Shown piece by piece: positions 1 to 13,131 of a DNA stretch of 64,000 nucleotides. The stretch is from Paralvinella palmiformis (lineage: Eukaryota > Annelida > Polychaeta > Terebellida > Alvinellidae), in the NCBI GenBank assembly GCA_025642065.1, contig JAODUP010000677.1, positions 301,001 through 365,000 of the forward strand. Direction: 5' to 3'. The notes under the pieces are model-generated. The model ran no database searches, was not told the DNA's origin, and worked only from the letters and a program-made list of their open reading frames with translations. The position numbers and the translations under genes were made by a program. Numbering within the stretch: position 1 is the first letter of the stretch; every line of letters begins with the position of its first letter.

Positions 1-77
1 TATATAATTTTAACATACATCCTGACAATTAATTGAGTGACCTTTAAAAAGTATTAGGAGAGTTGTGCTAATTGTCT

Positions 78-428
78 CATCTTTCATGTTTTAAATTTTA
101 ATGGTGAACTGGGAAATATTATCAACATAATAACTTGTGCTAATCGTGAAAGCCACCTTGAAGTCATCAGGCAGATAATGTCATGACACTAATTCTCATA
201 GAAACATAAATAGTTTGATGTGTTTTGGCTAAATCATTTATAAACCTTGATTGCATCTTTCATGTTTTAAATCACAATTGTGAATTTAGAAATATGATCA
301 ACATTAATAACTTATGCTAATCACCAAGGCACCAGTGAAGCCATCACAGATCATGTCCTGACACTAATAGCCCACAGAAACACAATTAGTGTTTGTTTGA
401 TATGTTCTGGCCAAATCATTTATAAACC
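78..428. repeat. Diverged two-copy tandem duplication, period about 176 bp
   Basis: Two adjacent copies both begin CATCTTTCATGTTTTAAAT (positions 78 and 254) and end near AAATCATTTATAAACC. They share blocks such as AATAACTT(G/A)TGCTAATC and GACACTAAT but differ by many substitutions and small indels, so the duplication is old. It lies just upstream of the hAT transposase remnant and may belong to that element; no terminal inverted repeat was found to prove it. Confidence 0.7.
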
Positions 429-515
429 AAGAATTTCAGGTCATTGTCATCATAACCAGTTTTCAACGTATCATTGCTTGAACAAATACATTATTATATC
501 GGATAAACCTTCACT

Positions 516-988
516 ATGACTATTCTTGACCATTTCGACATTCCTGGGCTGGACTGGTGTTCGTCAGCTGACCAGTTAGCATCAATGAAGCAGACCCTCA
601 AGACAGAGGTCATGTGTATACAACAACCAACTGAACCGCAAGTTTCACAGGAAGATCTGGAACCCCCAGGAGGCGATCCAAGATGGTGTCCTTTATGGGG
701 AATCGCAGGGTTCCCACAACAAGTTCATCAGCGGACAGTGAGATATCAGATTACTTTGGTCAGCAATGGATTGCAGAAGACACTGATGCATTACCTTATT
801 GGCAGCAACAACAGCTGAACTTTCCGACACTCGGCAAGCTGGCTAAACAAAACCTCACTGTATCGGCCTCTTCCGCTCCAGTCGAGCGACTATTCAGTAT
901 AGCTGGAGCTATCTTCCGGCAAGACAGATGCTCACTGAAAGACCATACATTCGAGACCCTTATGTTCATACGAATGAACTCCAAGTAG
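516..988 (+). pseudogene. hAT-family transposase remnant (C-terminal dimerisation domain), frameshifted
   Basis: The last ~80 codons (about 743-985, stop 986-988) carry the hAT C-terminal dimerisation signature: a Leu-Pro-Tyr-Trp segment, FPTLGKLAKQNL, SASSAPVERLFSIAG, then R-x5-L and LMFIRMN. This is the domain of hAT and domesticated ZBED-type proteins. Upstream, in another frame (516 to about 660), is a stretch like the region before that domain in hAT proteins (HFDIPGLDW then SSADQLASMKQ). The two frames overlap at 683-818, and the downstream frame is closed by a stop at 632-634, so at least one frameshift separates them. The BED finger and most of the catalytic core are absent. An unseen intron is possible, but a decayed transposon copy is likelier. 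Confidence 0.8.
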
Positions 989-1150
989 TATGTTTCTATT
1001 AAAGTTAACAATATGTGAATCAGTATGACCATACCAATGTTTTAACTGAAAATGAATAAACCTGAACAATATTTACTAGTCTTGTCTTTTCTTGTACACA
1101 AAAATATACACCCAATTACAACATACACCACACAGAAAATGTAACTGTAA

Positions 1151-1193
1151 TACGTATCTAGATACATTCATAAATAATGTATCTAGATACGTA
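1151..1193. repeat. Perfect inverted repeat, 18-bp arms, 7-nt loop
   Basis: Arms at 1151-1168 and 1176-1193 are exact reverse complements around the loop 1169-1175 and could form a cruciform. Each arm contains GTATCTAGATAC, itself a palindrome, and a partial third copy follows at 1199-1213. It may be a decayed transposon terminus or a short palindromic element. Confidence 0.85.
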
Positions 1194-1741
1194 ACTTTAT
1201 CTAGATACATTTGGAATCTATCTGCCCCGGGTCTGTAATTGATGCCAAAACATAATAACACTTCCATTCAGCAATTCTTCGAATTATGTTTATATAGCTT
1301 TGATTCTGAACTCGTAACTAGACAGCGGCTGCAGAATCTTGGATTATTAAATCCATTTAGACCATAGATTATAGACACCTTAAATGTAAACGATGAACAT
1401 ATCCAAGTTTTTAAGTTGTTGCTGTGTGTGTGTGTGTGTGTAAATCAAATGTGGAATAGTTATAGGTTTTAAGATAATGATTGTGTGTGACTATGTTTTG
1501 TACACAATACTCGGAAGCTCACTTCTTTCAACACAAACCACGTACAGATATGTTGTTTGTTCAGTTTCACATAACCTATAAATATCAAGATTGTATTTGA
1601 TTCAGTTCCTAAATGGCTTCGGTTATAACGAACTTAAAACAGATGGAAATAAACATCGACGTTTCAGGTCAAGGTTTTGCACATTACACACTGGAATCGG
1701 CTACTTCTAGTATTATTGAAAATTTTCCCAAAACAAATTGG

Positions 1742-1929
1742 TGATGATTGATGTTTTATGGCCACTTCTGTGCACATGGTAGGTATAAATGGGCCAGGCA
1801 ACCTCTAAAGGTTCTGAAAGGAAGTCAAATATGAAACAACCTTCAGCTATGCCCATGCCGAGACTCGAACTCAGGTGGTAGCGATCTGTGATCCAACACA
1901 CTACCAGTTAGATCACGGATGCGCCACTA
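1742..1929 (-). mobile_element. tRNA-derived SINE (antisense)
   Basis: On the minus strand there is an A-box-like segment (complement of 1902-1916), a B box AGTTCGAGTC (complement of 1862-1873), then AGGTTGTTTCAT (complement of 1831-1842) and a body ending GGCCATAAAACATCAATCATC. That 3' end matches the copy at 25714-25834. No target-site duplication is obvious. Confidence 0.75.
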
Positions 1930-2571
1930 AACAATCAGCCTCGGAATACCTCCAGATGGCTCTAGAATGGGTCAAATTTTTCCATTTTCCTGGCATTTTT
2001 CTTTCTCTTCTGTTCTCATCCCTGTAATACAGAGCAATTTATAATTACAATACTAGAAAATTAATGTTAATTGTTCACAAAAATATGGTATGTATATTCA
2101 GCTAAAATCTTAATAGTTTGTTTTTTTTGGTCTAAGCAGTACTTGTATGATGATGATGGTGTTGCTGGTGCTGCCGATCATGATCATGATCATGATAGTA
2201 CTTTACACATTGCTTTAATCAGCATGAATTGTTTTAAGGCATGTTACACTGAAAACAGAATTAAAATGTAAATTATGTGTTAATATGGTTTTATGCACAA
2301 ATACGCATAGGTGGCGTGAAAAGAAGATATGGTGTGTTTTTTTTCTTCTGTTGATAAACATTAAATAATCAGTCATAATCAAGATGGGATCTGTTCACAC
2401 ACACACATACACACACTCACACACACACACACACATACAGTGCTCATTGAAATCTTCGTTCTTTATATACCAGTAGTATCTTGTATTAGCCAGTGAATGA
2501 ATCCAATACAAGATTGTTTTTAATGATGATACTACTACTAATAATAATAATTATTATTATTTCATCACTAG

Positions 2572-2702
2572 GTCCTGTCTCTAGAACTTTGTGTTGACAA
2601 ATACAGAAAATACGGAAAGTCTTTGTTACGAAGCTATAATCATCATCCTGATACATTCATGCAGATGGCGCTGCAGCTAGCTTACTACAGGATGTATAAA
2701 AG
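2572..2702 (+). CDS. CROT: CROT-like coding exon A
   Basis: Acceptor TCACTAG at 2565-2571, donor AG|GTATGA after 2702. Reads in phase 0 from VLSLELCVDKYRKYGK through the conserved HPDTF and ALQLAYYR blocks, ending with two bases of an Arg codon. A second AG at 2583-2584 would shorten the exon by 13 bases in the same downstream reading frame but would need a different upstream phase. Confidence 0.85.
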
Positions 2703-3431
2703 GTATGACAGCCAACTGACATGACCTCAATAAAACAGTAACAATATATTTGATGATTTAGAACACGTGTGATATTCTAGATGTTGTGATGTCGGCTGGT
2801 TGAATGTGACCTCCATTCTAGGAAAATCTTTAGGGCCTTTGACTACTTATTTATCCAGTTCTTTGTGTCTTAGCTCATAACAATTAGAAGATATACTATT
2901 CTTTGGTATCTCAGGAAATGAAATATTAGATCAGGATATTAAAGAAATATATATGTATTTCAATTCGTCTTTAATTCTCTGCATACTATATAGAACTATA
3001 TTTGCAAGAATCTACGCTTTTAACCATTAACTCAACTACCAAACCATCAAAATTATATATTGTATTATGTTATATCATATATAATAATGTATTAATGTAT
3101 ACTTCCAACTTCGGCTATTTTCTTTGTCATTGTTTGGAGGAAATTCCTATTAATTTGACAGTTTGTTGGCGAATTTGATGCATGAAAGCATTAATGCTTG
3201 AAGTTATTTTTGTATTTTACATAAAACCAAACATGTTTTCACTTAGGTAAATCATATAATTCTGTAGTTGGTCATTAAAGGGCCCCGGAACAGTACAAAA
3301 ACACTTCAGCAGTGGTCATCCTCAATGAATTTCATCTGTTTGGTTTTATTCTGCACTCTTGGTAAGAGAAGAGTTCATTTCAGTTCCTCACCATGAACTA
3401 AGGATGTGCCCTAAATATAAATAACAACTAG

Positions 3432-3465
<34 letters not shown>

Positions 3466-6400
3466 TGGGGTAGATTAGCACCTATTAGAAATGGAGGAGA
3501 GGGCATAATGAAATTGCTCTGTTTTCCTGGAGCTCTATTTAAGATGGTCTAGTTGGAGATAAGACATTAAAATAATGACATCAGCAGTAGGGGTATCTGT
3601 ATCATTGTTTATGGGTAGATAATACTAGATATACCCCGAAAAATAATAAAAGGTAGCAGTTGTATATCAGATCAATTGGATCACTCCTTATTCAGTGATC
3701 AATTAGTTTATATTGCTATTATTATCATTGTCACATAACACACCGTTGCTAGGTGGCAACATCGGTGTAACTGGCTCTAACATATCACTCCTCATGTCAT
3801 AGTTTTTATTTTTATCTGTTGCTATTTTCAATCAAGTAAACAATTGAGATTTTCAGAGGCCATTTCATTTCGGATAGCAGCTGCTGAATGTATGACGTTT
3901 CCTTTCCAATTGACAGGCCAGCGCCAACTTATGAAACTGCAAGTACACGCAAGTTTTACCATGGACGTACTGAAACAGTAAGATCGTGTACAGTCGAAGC
4001 TGTGGAATGGTGTACGTCAATGTTAGACCCAACAATAAAGGTTTGTATTTTATATCACGTAAAAAGACGTGTAATTCAAATGAATATCGTAATTCAATGG
4101 CTTTGATCATTATTGCCATTAATTACAATTGCTTTGACACAGGTATGAAGTAATTGTGTAATTCAAATTAATATCGTAATTCAATGGCTTTGATCATTAT
4201 TGCCATTAATTACAATTGCTTTGACACAGGTATGAAGTAACTGTGTAATTCAAATTAATATCGTAATTCAATGGCTTTGATCATTACTGTCATTAATTAC
4301 AATTGCTTTGACACAGGTATGAAGTAACTGCGTAATTCAAATTAATATCGTAATTCAATGCCTTTGATTATTACTGCCATTAATTACAATTGCTTTGACA
4401 CAGGTATGAAGTAACTGCGTAATTCAAATTAATATCGTAATTCAATGCCTTTGATTATTACTGCCATTAATTACAATTGCTTTGACACAGGTATGAAGTA
4501 ACTGTGTAATTCAAATTAATATCGTAATTCAATGCCTTTGATTATTACTGCCATTAATTACAATTGCTTTCGCGAGGCAAACAAAACATCAGCGTAATTA
4601 TAATTTTTTTCTTTAAATATTTCATGCGACACCGGTGCCGTAATTTGAAAAATGGCCCACTTAATTATAGTATTGAACAATTATATTTCAATCTGAGCCT
4701 TGTAATATGTTACAGAATAAGAAGAAATTAGACTTGTTCAAGAGAGCAATGGATAAACATGTCACAATGATGAAGGAAACTGTTGATTCCCAAGGTCAGT
4801 CACAATGACAACATGTTTTTAACTTTACAGACTAGTTTATTAGTATTTCTGGGGGGTGTTCAGGTAAGTTATATGTATTATAAAACAAAAACAATTAATG
4901 GAGATATTTTTTAATTGTGAAATATATTTTTTGCTAACTTTATATTTTTTGTTATTTCTTGCAATACTTCTGTTAACATGGACTCTTAATATTTCATCTT
5001 GGTTACATAAACTTCTACTGAAATGTTTCTCAGCTGTCAAACAGTAATACAAATATATCACGAACCTCTCTCGTTTCTTCTGGATCTGTCAGTATTACCC
5101 TTTAAATCCTCCACCCCTCCTATCTACCATAACAATAACATTAAACTACTTGAAGCGTCTGAATGAATAGGAACTGTTTACTAACAAAAGTAACAATTAT
5201 AATAGTTAACGTTCATTTCAGGTTGTGATCGACACCTGTTTGGCCTTCAAATTACTGCTCTAGAAGAGAACTTACCGACTCCAGAGATCTTTACACATCC
5301 ATCTTGGACAAAAAGGTAATATGGATCAGCGTCTTTTAAATCCACTGTTGATAGAATCAATTGTAATAACGCAGGAAATAGTTTAAACTATCCAGACAGA
5401 GTATTTTTAGAAGTATGCCTGTGTCTGGTGTATAAATTAATAAAAAAAATTATTTACTGGATCTATTATTGACGTGTGGGGTTTATATTTTATGGTAAGA
5501 GGGTTGTTCTCATTGATGAACTTATTTAACAGCTTTACCAATGTTAAGTTGTTTATCATTTTCACTATTCAGTGAGTAAGTTAATGAGTGAGTTAGAGTT
5601 TGGGTGAGTTGAGTATGTGGGTAAGTGGGTTAGTCCTACAAAATCCAAAATGAAGGAGATTTAAGTTTGTAGAATATTTACGTCATATGTGGAAGGTGTT
5701 TTTAATATGCCCGAGGTGTTATTACGTATAACACATGTAGGTGTGGTCTTACGAGCTGTGTTTTATTGGTGTGATTAAGTTTTCTCTTATTTTCTCTTCT
5801 CCGATATACACCATTATTGTGTTGGCGTGTGTTCTATACGCGCTATATATTATTATGTGTGTTATATGTTCCAGTGGAGGAGGTGGTAACTTCATTCTGT
5901 CCACTAGTTGTGTGGGCTTCACTCCGTGTTTTGGAGGCGTCACTCCGATGTGTAAAGATGGATTTGGTATCTTCTACAGCATCACTAATGACTTGTGAGT
6001 AATTTGTTTATCATCGTAGTACAATAATGGTTAGATTATCTCTCTCTCTATTTCTCTCTCTATTTTTCTCTCTCACACGCTCACGTACACACGCACACAC
6101 AAACACATATATGCACACTTGTTCAAGGTCATTATTGTGCATGCATTAAATCATATTAAGCAAAGAGTACTAAAACTTAACAAATCAACTGCTGACTTAA
6201 CATTTGCCATACAATAGAAGTACATGTTCGTGACTTGGATACATTATCTCACTCTTCTATACGTTTTTAGAAGATCAATTGATGAATGTTAAGCTCATGA
6301 TATTCATTCATTATTACTATTTAATGTCTAAGCATTAATATAAGTTCATGAATTGAAAGTTAACTATTTACGGTTACTGTCATCTCTGCTAGAAGTAGAA

Positions 6401-9400
6401 CATTTACTGTCAGTCATCTCTGTTTATAGCTACAGTACTCTCAATCATCTCTTTACGGTTACTGTCAGCCATCTCTCTTTACAGTTACTGTCATCTCTGC
6501 TAGAACATTTACTGTCAGTCATCTCTGTTTATAGTTACAGTACTCTCAATCCTCTCTTTACGGTTACTGTCAGCCATCTCTCTTTACAGTTACTGTCATC
6601 TCTGCTAGAACATTTACTGTCAGTCATCTCTGTTTATAGTTACAGTACTCTCAATCATCTCTTTACGGTTACTGTCAGCCATCTCTCTTTACAGTTACTG
6701 TCATCTCTGCTAGAACATTTACTGTCAGTCATCTCTGTTTATAGTTACAGTACTCTCAATCCTCTCTTTACGGTTACTGTCAGCCATCTCTCTTTACAGT
6801 TACTGTCATCTCTGCTAGAACATTTACTGTCAGTCATCTCTGTTTATAGTTACAGTACTCTCAATCATCTCTTTACAGTTACTGTCATCTCTGTTTACAG
6901 TTACTGTCAGTCATTTGTGTTTATAGTTAATGTCAGTCATTATCATTTACATTATATAATTACTAATAATAATGATAAAGATTATTACAAGTAGTTACAT
7001 TGATATATAGATAGATTACTAACTCAGCTGGAAGTAATCAGTTTATATAGCGCTCTAGTCACCTAGATAGCTACTCTAAAGGGCGCTTTCCCATACAAAT
7101 AATCCTATCTTTTAGTAAAAATAATTCTACGTTATATTTAATTTAAAAAATGACGCTGCTACAAGAACTTGTAGATCGATTTAGTTCTCTGAATTCCCCA
7201 AAACGGTAATTTACAAACAATACGGAATTACACTTCTCGTTCCACGCGACGAGAAGATGATGATGATTGCCGTAAAACATCAATCATCATCATCTTCTCG
7301 TTCCACGCTACTACACGGCTTCACTGACCCGTAAACCACAGTAGATGTGGACTGTGCATGCGTCGTGGAAATTTTCTTTTAAATGACGCATTTATTTAAA
7401 TGACATTTTTTGGCTCCTACTCATGTCTGCCCTCTATTGAGTTAATCATTAGTTACTAGTTAGTCGGTAGGTGGCAGCACTCGCTACGCGTTATTTTCTC
7501 TCGACCAGGGAGGAGTTGGCCGTGATTAACCGTACACGTGTTTATCATTATTCGGCCACCTCCCCAATAACTGTCTGGCCAAAAGCTGTAGATCTGGCCA
7601 CTAAACGATTGAATCACCGGGAGAGATCCAGAAACGCTGCCCATCCCACCTGGATAATGGGAGTGATTAGGGGGCGCCCCGCAGCCTGAGATGCGGCGTT
7701 TAATCTAACCAGGTGGAACCCTCTTCTGAACTAATCGTCTGCCGGGCTCTACACATTTCAATCTCGTTAGCATCTGGTCTCCTCTGATAGTTAGAGGTGG
7801 GAAACTGCTGTCGTCGGGTTTGGGTATTATAATGTCATTGTGGTTTTGATTGAGTCTGTTAGACAGTTCATCAGTCAGCCGATCGATTTGTCTGTCCGTC
7901 GGTCAGTCTGTTTGTCTCTGTATGTCCGTCCGTCCGTCCGTCCGTTCGTCTGTCTGTCGGTATATCGCTATGGCTCTATACTTGTACCGGCCTGTGGGTG
8001 TATGTTATATAAGTTTGCTTGTCAGAAGATGAATTAATCAGTCGGACAGTGAGCGAGTGAGTGCTGTGCTTGCTGTGCTTGCTGTGCTGGTGGTCGTGCT
8101 GCTATGGGTGGGAAATGTCCAAATGGAATAGTTTATTGTAATAGTTATCAGACAAACATATTGTTTTAATTATGGCTGTGTGCTACACGCACACACACAC
8201 ACACACACGCACGCACACACACAGACACGCACATACACACAACACACACACACACACACGTTTTATTTATTTATTTTTAATTTCCCTATCCTAAGTCGGG
8301 GCAGGTTGTCTCTGTTGGATAGCCGTAACGCAGTTGGCTGCAGACTTTTAGTATATAGGTTCAAATATGTCTGCTCGGCTTTGTCTGAAGGGTGTTTCAT
8401 CTTCTACTTGACCGTTTTGCGGGTACCTCCGTTTGCACAAAATTTGCCGTAAACTCGCAACATTACACATACTACGCGAGTTTTTTGCCATCCATTCGTC
8501 GATTATCTGCCACCATCACCATGTCTCAGTACTGTAGCCTCTGTACTCTCTCTCTCTGTACGACAAACATTCCGATTATATCAGCAGTTGTTTATTGTAC
8601 TCGGTCCACCTTGTACCCAGTGTCCTGTACGCTTATCAGGTAAATTATCTCTAGTACAATATATCCCAAGTACAGTATTTTGTACAGTACACAGTGTCCT
8701 AGGTCAGGCTAATAATTAGTTTATATTTATTTTGTTTAACACTTTAGTGTTCTGGATTCTTTTTGTTGGAGGTGTTTACTTTATTGATCACTAGGATTAA
8801 AATAACAGACAAATGATGGCAGTGATGCTATCAATGTGTCTTTATAATATACAATGACCCCCCCCCCATCATTGAGCTTCAGACAATGCCTCTATGACAT
8901 AAAAATTTGATCAAACTCAATTTAAATCATAATCTCTCTCCCTCTCTCTGTGTGTGTGTGTGTGTGTGTTAGCAGTCGACAAGATAAAAGTGATACAGAG
9001 AGTCGTGGAATGCAATATTTTGTCGATTCATCCGGGATCTTAATTTTGAGTTGTAATTTTTATTTATGAGACCTATATACCTTCTGACCCCCCTCCCCCC
9101 TCAGAGATATAACAATTATTATAATAGAGGCGTGATGGGGGAGGATTTGGGGAGAACGTCAGTATTAAATTTCCTTTAGTCGAACCCCCCTCCCCCTCTC
9201 AGACTGATGCTTTTCCCATAGTCAGCCCTAACCTTCACCAAACTTCACGCACCATTTAGCCAAACAAATATCTAATGACTTCATCAGACATTACAGTTTT
9301 AAGAAAGTGACTCAGCCATTATAAGATAAACATATTCGTCCTCTCTTTTCGTATAAATATTTCATTGTCAATTTGTATTGGTCCTTTGTTTACGATGAAA

Positions 9401-9666
9401 GGCTCCAATCACTTTCTGGTTGATACTGAGTGTGAATTGTCTTCTTTTCGGAGGGGGGGGGTTCAATTTTAACAGCACCACAAGGCAAAGAGTAATGGCG
9501 TCTTATTAGCGCGGTTGGTCACAGACCGCTTGCACTGGCGTCAAACCCCGGTCGAGCCATTTTTGAAGGGTGTTCATTCTGCTGATTGTCCTTTATTTTG
9601 ACTGACTTCTCCCAGGTAGAACCAAGTCACTTCTAGGGTCAAAATAGGCATTATCCGTTGACTGTA

Positions 9667-9698
<32 letters not shown>

Positions 9699-12221
9699 CG
9701 AACTCACCACCTACTAGATCTGGTGACACAATAATGTTTTTAACAAAATCCAGATGTTACTTTCATGTGGTCGGGTTTTTTTCTCAAACGTTTTCTTCCT
9801 GTCCCATACGTCCAATGTATAACAAGTGCCAGAGCTAAATAAAACTTTCATATAATAATAATACTAATAATAATAATACGTGTGCTGTCAAACACATATT
9901 ATAATACTATATTACAATGTTTTTCACATTTTTTATTCGTTTTACATTTTGTTTGAGGTGTTCAGAGAGGAACGTGTTGTCTAATCCCTGTCTTCCTACA
10001 CAATAAATAGATAAGATATATTTCCCATAATTAAATTAACGCATACATTCCACTCTACAGGTGAGCCGTATGGGCTGATTAATATTGCCAGAGATAATAC
10101 GTGTCATCCAATTTCTGTGATGAATTCATATCACAGTTCAATCAATACACACTGTAGCAGATCCGAAAGATGCCTGGATACAGCAGCTAACAACATCAAC
10201 TAGTATTTGGTATCTCCCTTTATAACCACAACCAATAGTTATATGTTTTTATACAAAATGGCGGTCAAAATATGTATTGATTTTGTTTTCAGTTTAAGGC
10301 GTCTTTGACCAAGCTGTATAAGGAGCTCGCTATATGAAATATTATTATTATTATTACATGTATTATATTGCGTGTGTGTGTGTGCGTGTGCGTGCGTCAC
10401 CTGGTTCATACTAACAGTATCTTATCACACAATTCATAGTATAGGTTAGAGATTCTACGAGGAGTAAGGGGGAGGGGGGCTATATTGTTATGGCGTGGAA
10501 CATGTCGTGCTAATTAACCAAGGTAGCTCAGTGGTTAGTGCGCTAGACTAAAAACTTAAGGGATATCGGTTCGATTCCATCAACCGTGTTATTGACTCTT
10601 ATCGAGGTCACTAGTTAATTATATCCATAAACGTGTACCTACGATTAGTCGATAATTACTTTGCATGCGGATTACCAGTCTATAAATGGTAGTCACAAAG
10701 AGGACACTCCCCGGGCACTTGATCCTGATGTCAGATTGTACAGGTTCCTACCACTGAAACAGATCCTTTAAAGTGCCTTTGAGCAGACTACCCATGACTA
10801 TGTTGCTGTTTTACGGCCATTATTGGGGACGCAATATAGTAAAAGCCCCAAGCGACCTCCTAAGGTAATGAGACGCGAAGTGTAAGATGAAACATCCTTC
10901 AGACCGCACTACCAGTTTTGATATGCCGATGCCTCAATTTTGAGTCGAGTTGAATTGTTAAGTTTCGGTGCTCGTCAGACCTGGGACATTTGGCAGAGGC
11001 GAGGAACATATCTCATAAATACAGGTATCAGCCGGATTTGAACCCAGAAACGGGAGGTTTATAACGCATTGCTGAAATATCTTCGCCATCAGAATGCCCT
11101 GTCTGAAATAAAATTAAAAAGTTGGCTTGATAGATTTGATAAGAACTTCCAGTCATTATGGTAGATTTCACTAGACCGAAAATCAGCGAGTGAGCGCAGT
11201 GAGGGTTTCATTCATAAACTGCAAATTTATCCAATGTCAGTCACAACATGTCACAAAATACTGACAGGTCAAATAACAATAAAAGCAGTTTGAATCAATT
11301 ATAGTGATATGTATAAGACATGATGCGATGCACAAGCATAAAGCATTTTGATAGTGGGCCCCCTAGTTGTTCCATAAGACGCTTCGTCATTGGCCGAAAT
11401 GTGTAAACAGGTCGCGAAATAGCCAATCACAGCACTTCATACACGCTGTTTCGGAACAATTCGATTTGTGTGTCGGCGCGACCCAGAAAATTAATCGCGA
11501 CCATTAATGGCACCAGCTTCTTGTGAGTATACAGAAAACTTCTTTAATTAGTCGCGATATTCTTGAAAGATATCCCCCAAATGTGTGCATTAGCCCTGCT
11601 GGCTAATAACAGACATATTCTACTAGCCCATAAGTGTTTCTATTAGCCCGCGGCTAACGGGCTAGCGCTTATTTAGAACGATGTATATAAATGATGATAA
11701 GATAATGAGTGAATCTAATCTAATTAAATGTGTTTTGTCTCTGAATTATAAAAACCTGACACCGTCAGATCGTCTTTGTTAAACCTAATCCAGTATAGGA
11801 CGTGTTCAATGTACGTGGAGACTGGATCTGGTTAATCCCATGAAAAATGCTACACATATAAATAGGTGTTTTAGTATAATGCACATTTACTCTACACAGT
11901 CTACGTTACAATATGGTAATCAATCCGTTTCCTCCTTTGTTTGTCGTAACCCGAATGTAAAACTATCGATTTCGTAATAATTGATCCTGACGCCATTATG
12001 CTCAATTTAAGTAGGGTCAATTCCCAATTAACCAAGTTGTTGAGGAGAGACGAGTTTGATGAAGAGAAAACCCAATGAGTAATCTCCATTTGCATATTTG
12101 ACGTATTAGTTGAGGGACATCTTTGTGATCCGGCTAATTGAAATCCTGGTTAATTAAAGAATTTGATAAATCAGAAGTGACACTTGTGTTCACTTGTATT
12201 ATTAACCATTATCCATCTGTC

Positions 12222-12287
<66 letters not shown>

Positions 12288-13100
12288 GAGGGGGGCTAAT
12301 GATTTAGACAAGATTATTATTATGTGTCGTTTGTTGTTGTTATACTTCTTCTCCTAAAAAAGTCCAAACGTTGTTCTTAACTTTAGCATTAGATCACTTA
12401 ACGCACCGAGTACATCACTGTACCGGAAATTTCCAAGTGGGGGTTTCAAATCCAAGTGTTACTTACCCGTAATTATGGGATGATTATTCGAGTATTCACT
12501 TCTCGGCCATAATTATGTCCTATAGCTGTGACCAGAGCTGAGGCTAGACGAAATAATAGATTTGTTTATTCACATAATAGTGAACAGAACAATAAATCAT
12601 GTCTCATAACTACAAAGAAATTGGCCAAACGTCCGCCAGAAGTAAAGGGGTGAAGTAATAGATGAAACACCCTTCAGACATAGCAAAGCCTGGATTTGAA
12701 CCCCGGAGGAAGAGGATTGTGACCAACCGCGTTATCAGTTAGACAACGAAGACGCCCAAGATGAAATACTGTGTCCTATAATGTGGATTACCATAAAGAG
12801 CAGGGTCCATAGGTTTATAGACAGACTTGTGGCTAGAAATAAATAAAAACACGCAAATAAAAACAGATAGAGAGATGGACAAATAGATGGAGAGAGAAAT
12901 AGACAGTTACAAATATACGAACTGATCATTCTGACACAGGAATGGTCATCTTTATTATTATAATAGAGATTATCACGTCAATTGTTATCATCCGTGTTCA
13001 TCCAGACGTGATGACGTTTATCAGATTTCGAGGGAAGTGTCATTATTTATATGGAGATGAGAGATTTTTACATCTCAGACCTGGCGATATTATAATTTGC

Positions 13101-13131
<31 letters not shown>

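Larger units (their letters stand above)
989..2571. other. Non-coding stretch: palindrome, SINE, microsatellites; probably CROT intron
   Basis: Apart from the palindrome and SINE listed separately, this holds a (TG)n run near 1424-1440, a CATGAT repeat near 2178-2194, (CA)n near 2396-2436 and AAT/ATT triplets near 2536-2562. I see no further acyltransferase exon, so the window most likely begins inside a CROT intron. Confidence 0.5.

Noticed and set aside
6353..6994. 213-codon open frame
   Set aside because: Made of a 105-bp intronic minisatellite; no domain, and inside the CROT last intron.
10518..10590. Functional tRNA gene
   Set aside because: A and B boxes are good, but a complete cloverleaf with paired acceptor stem is not evident; similar heads recur as SINEs across the window.
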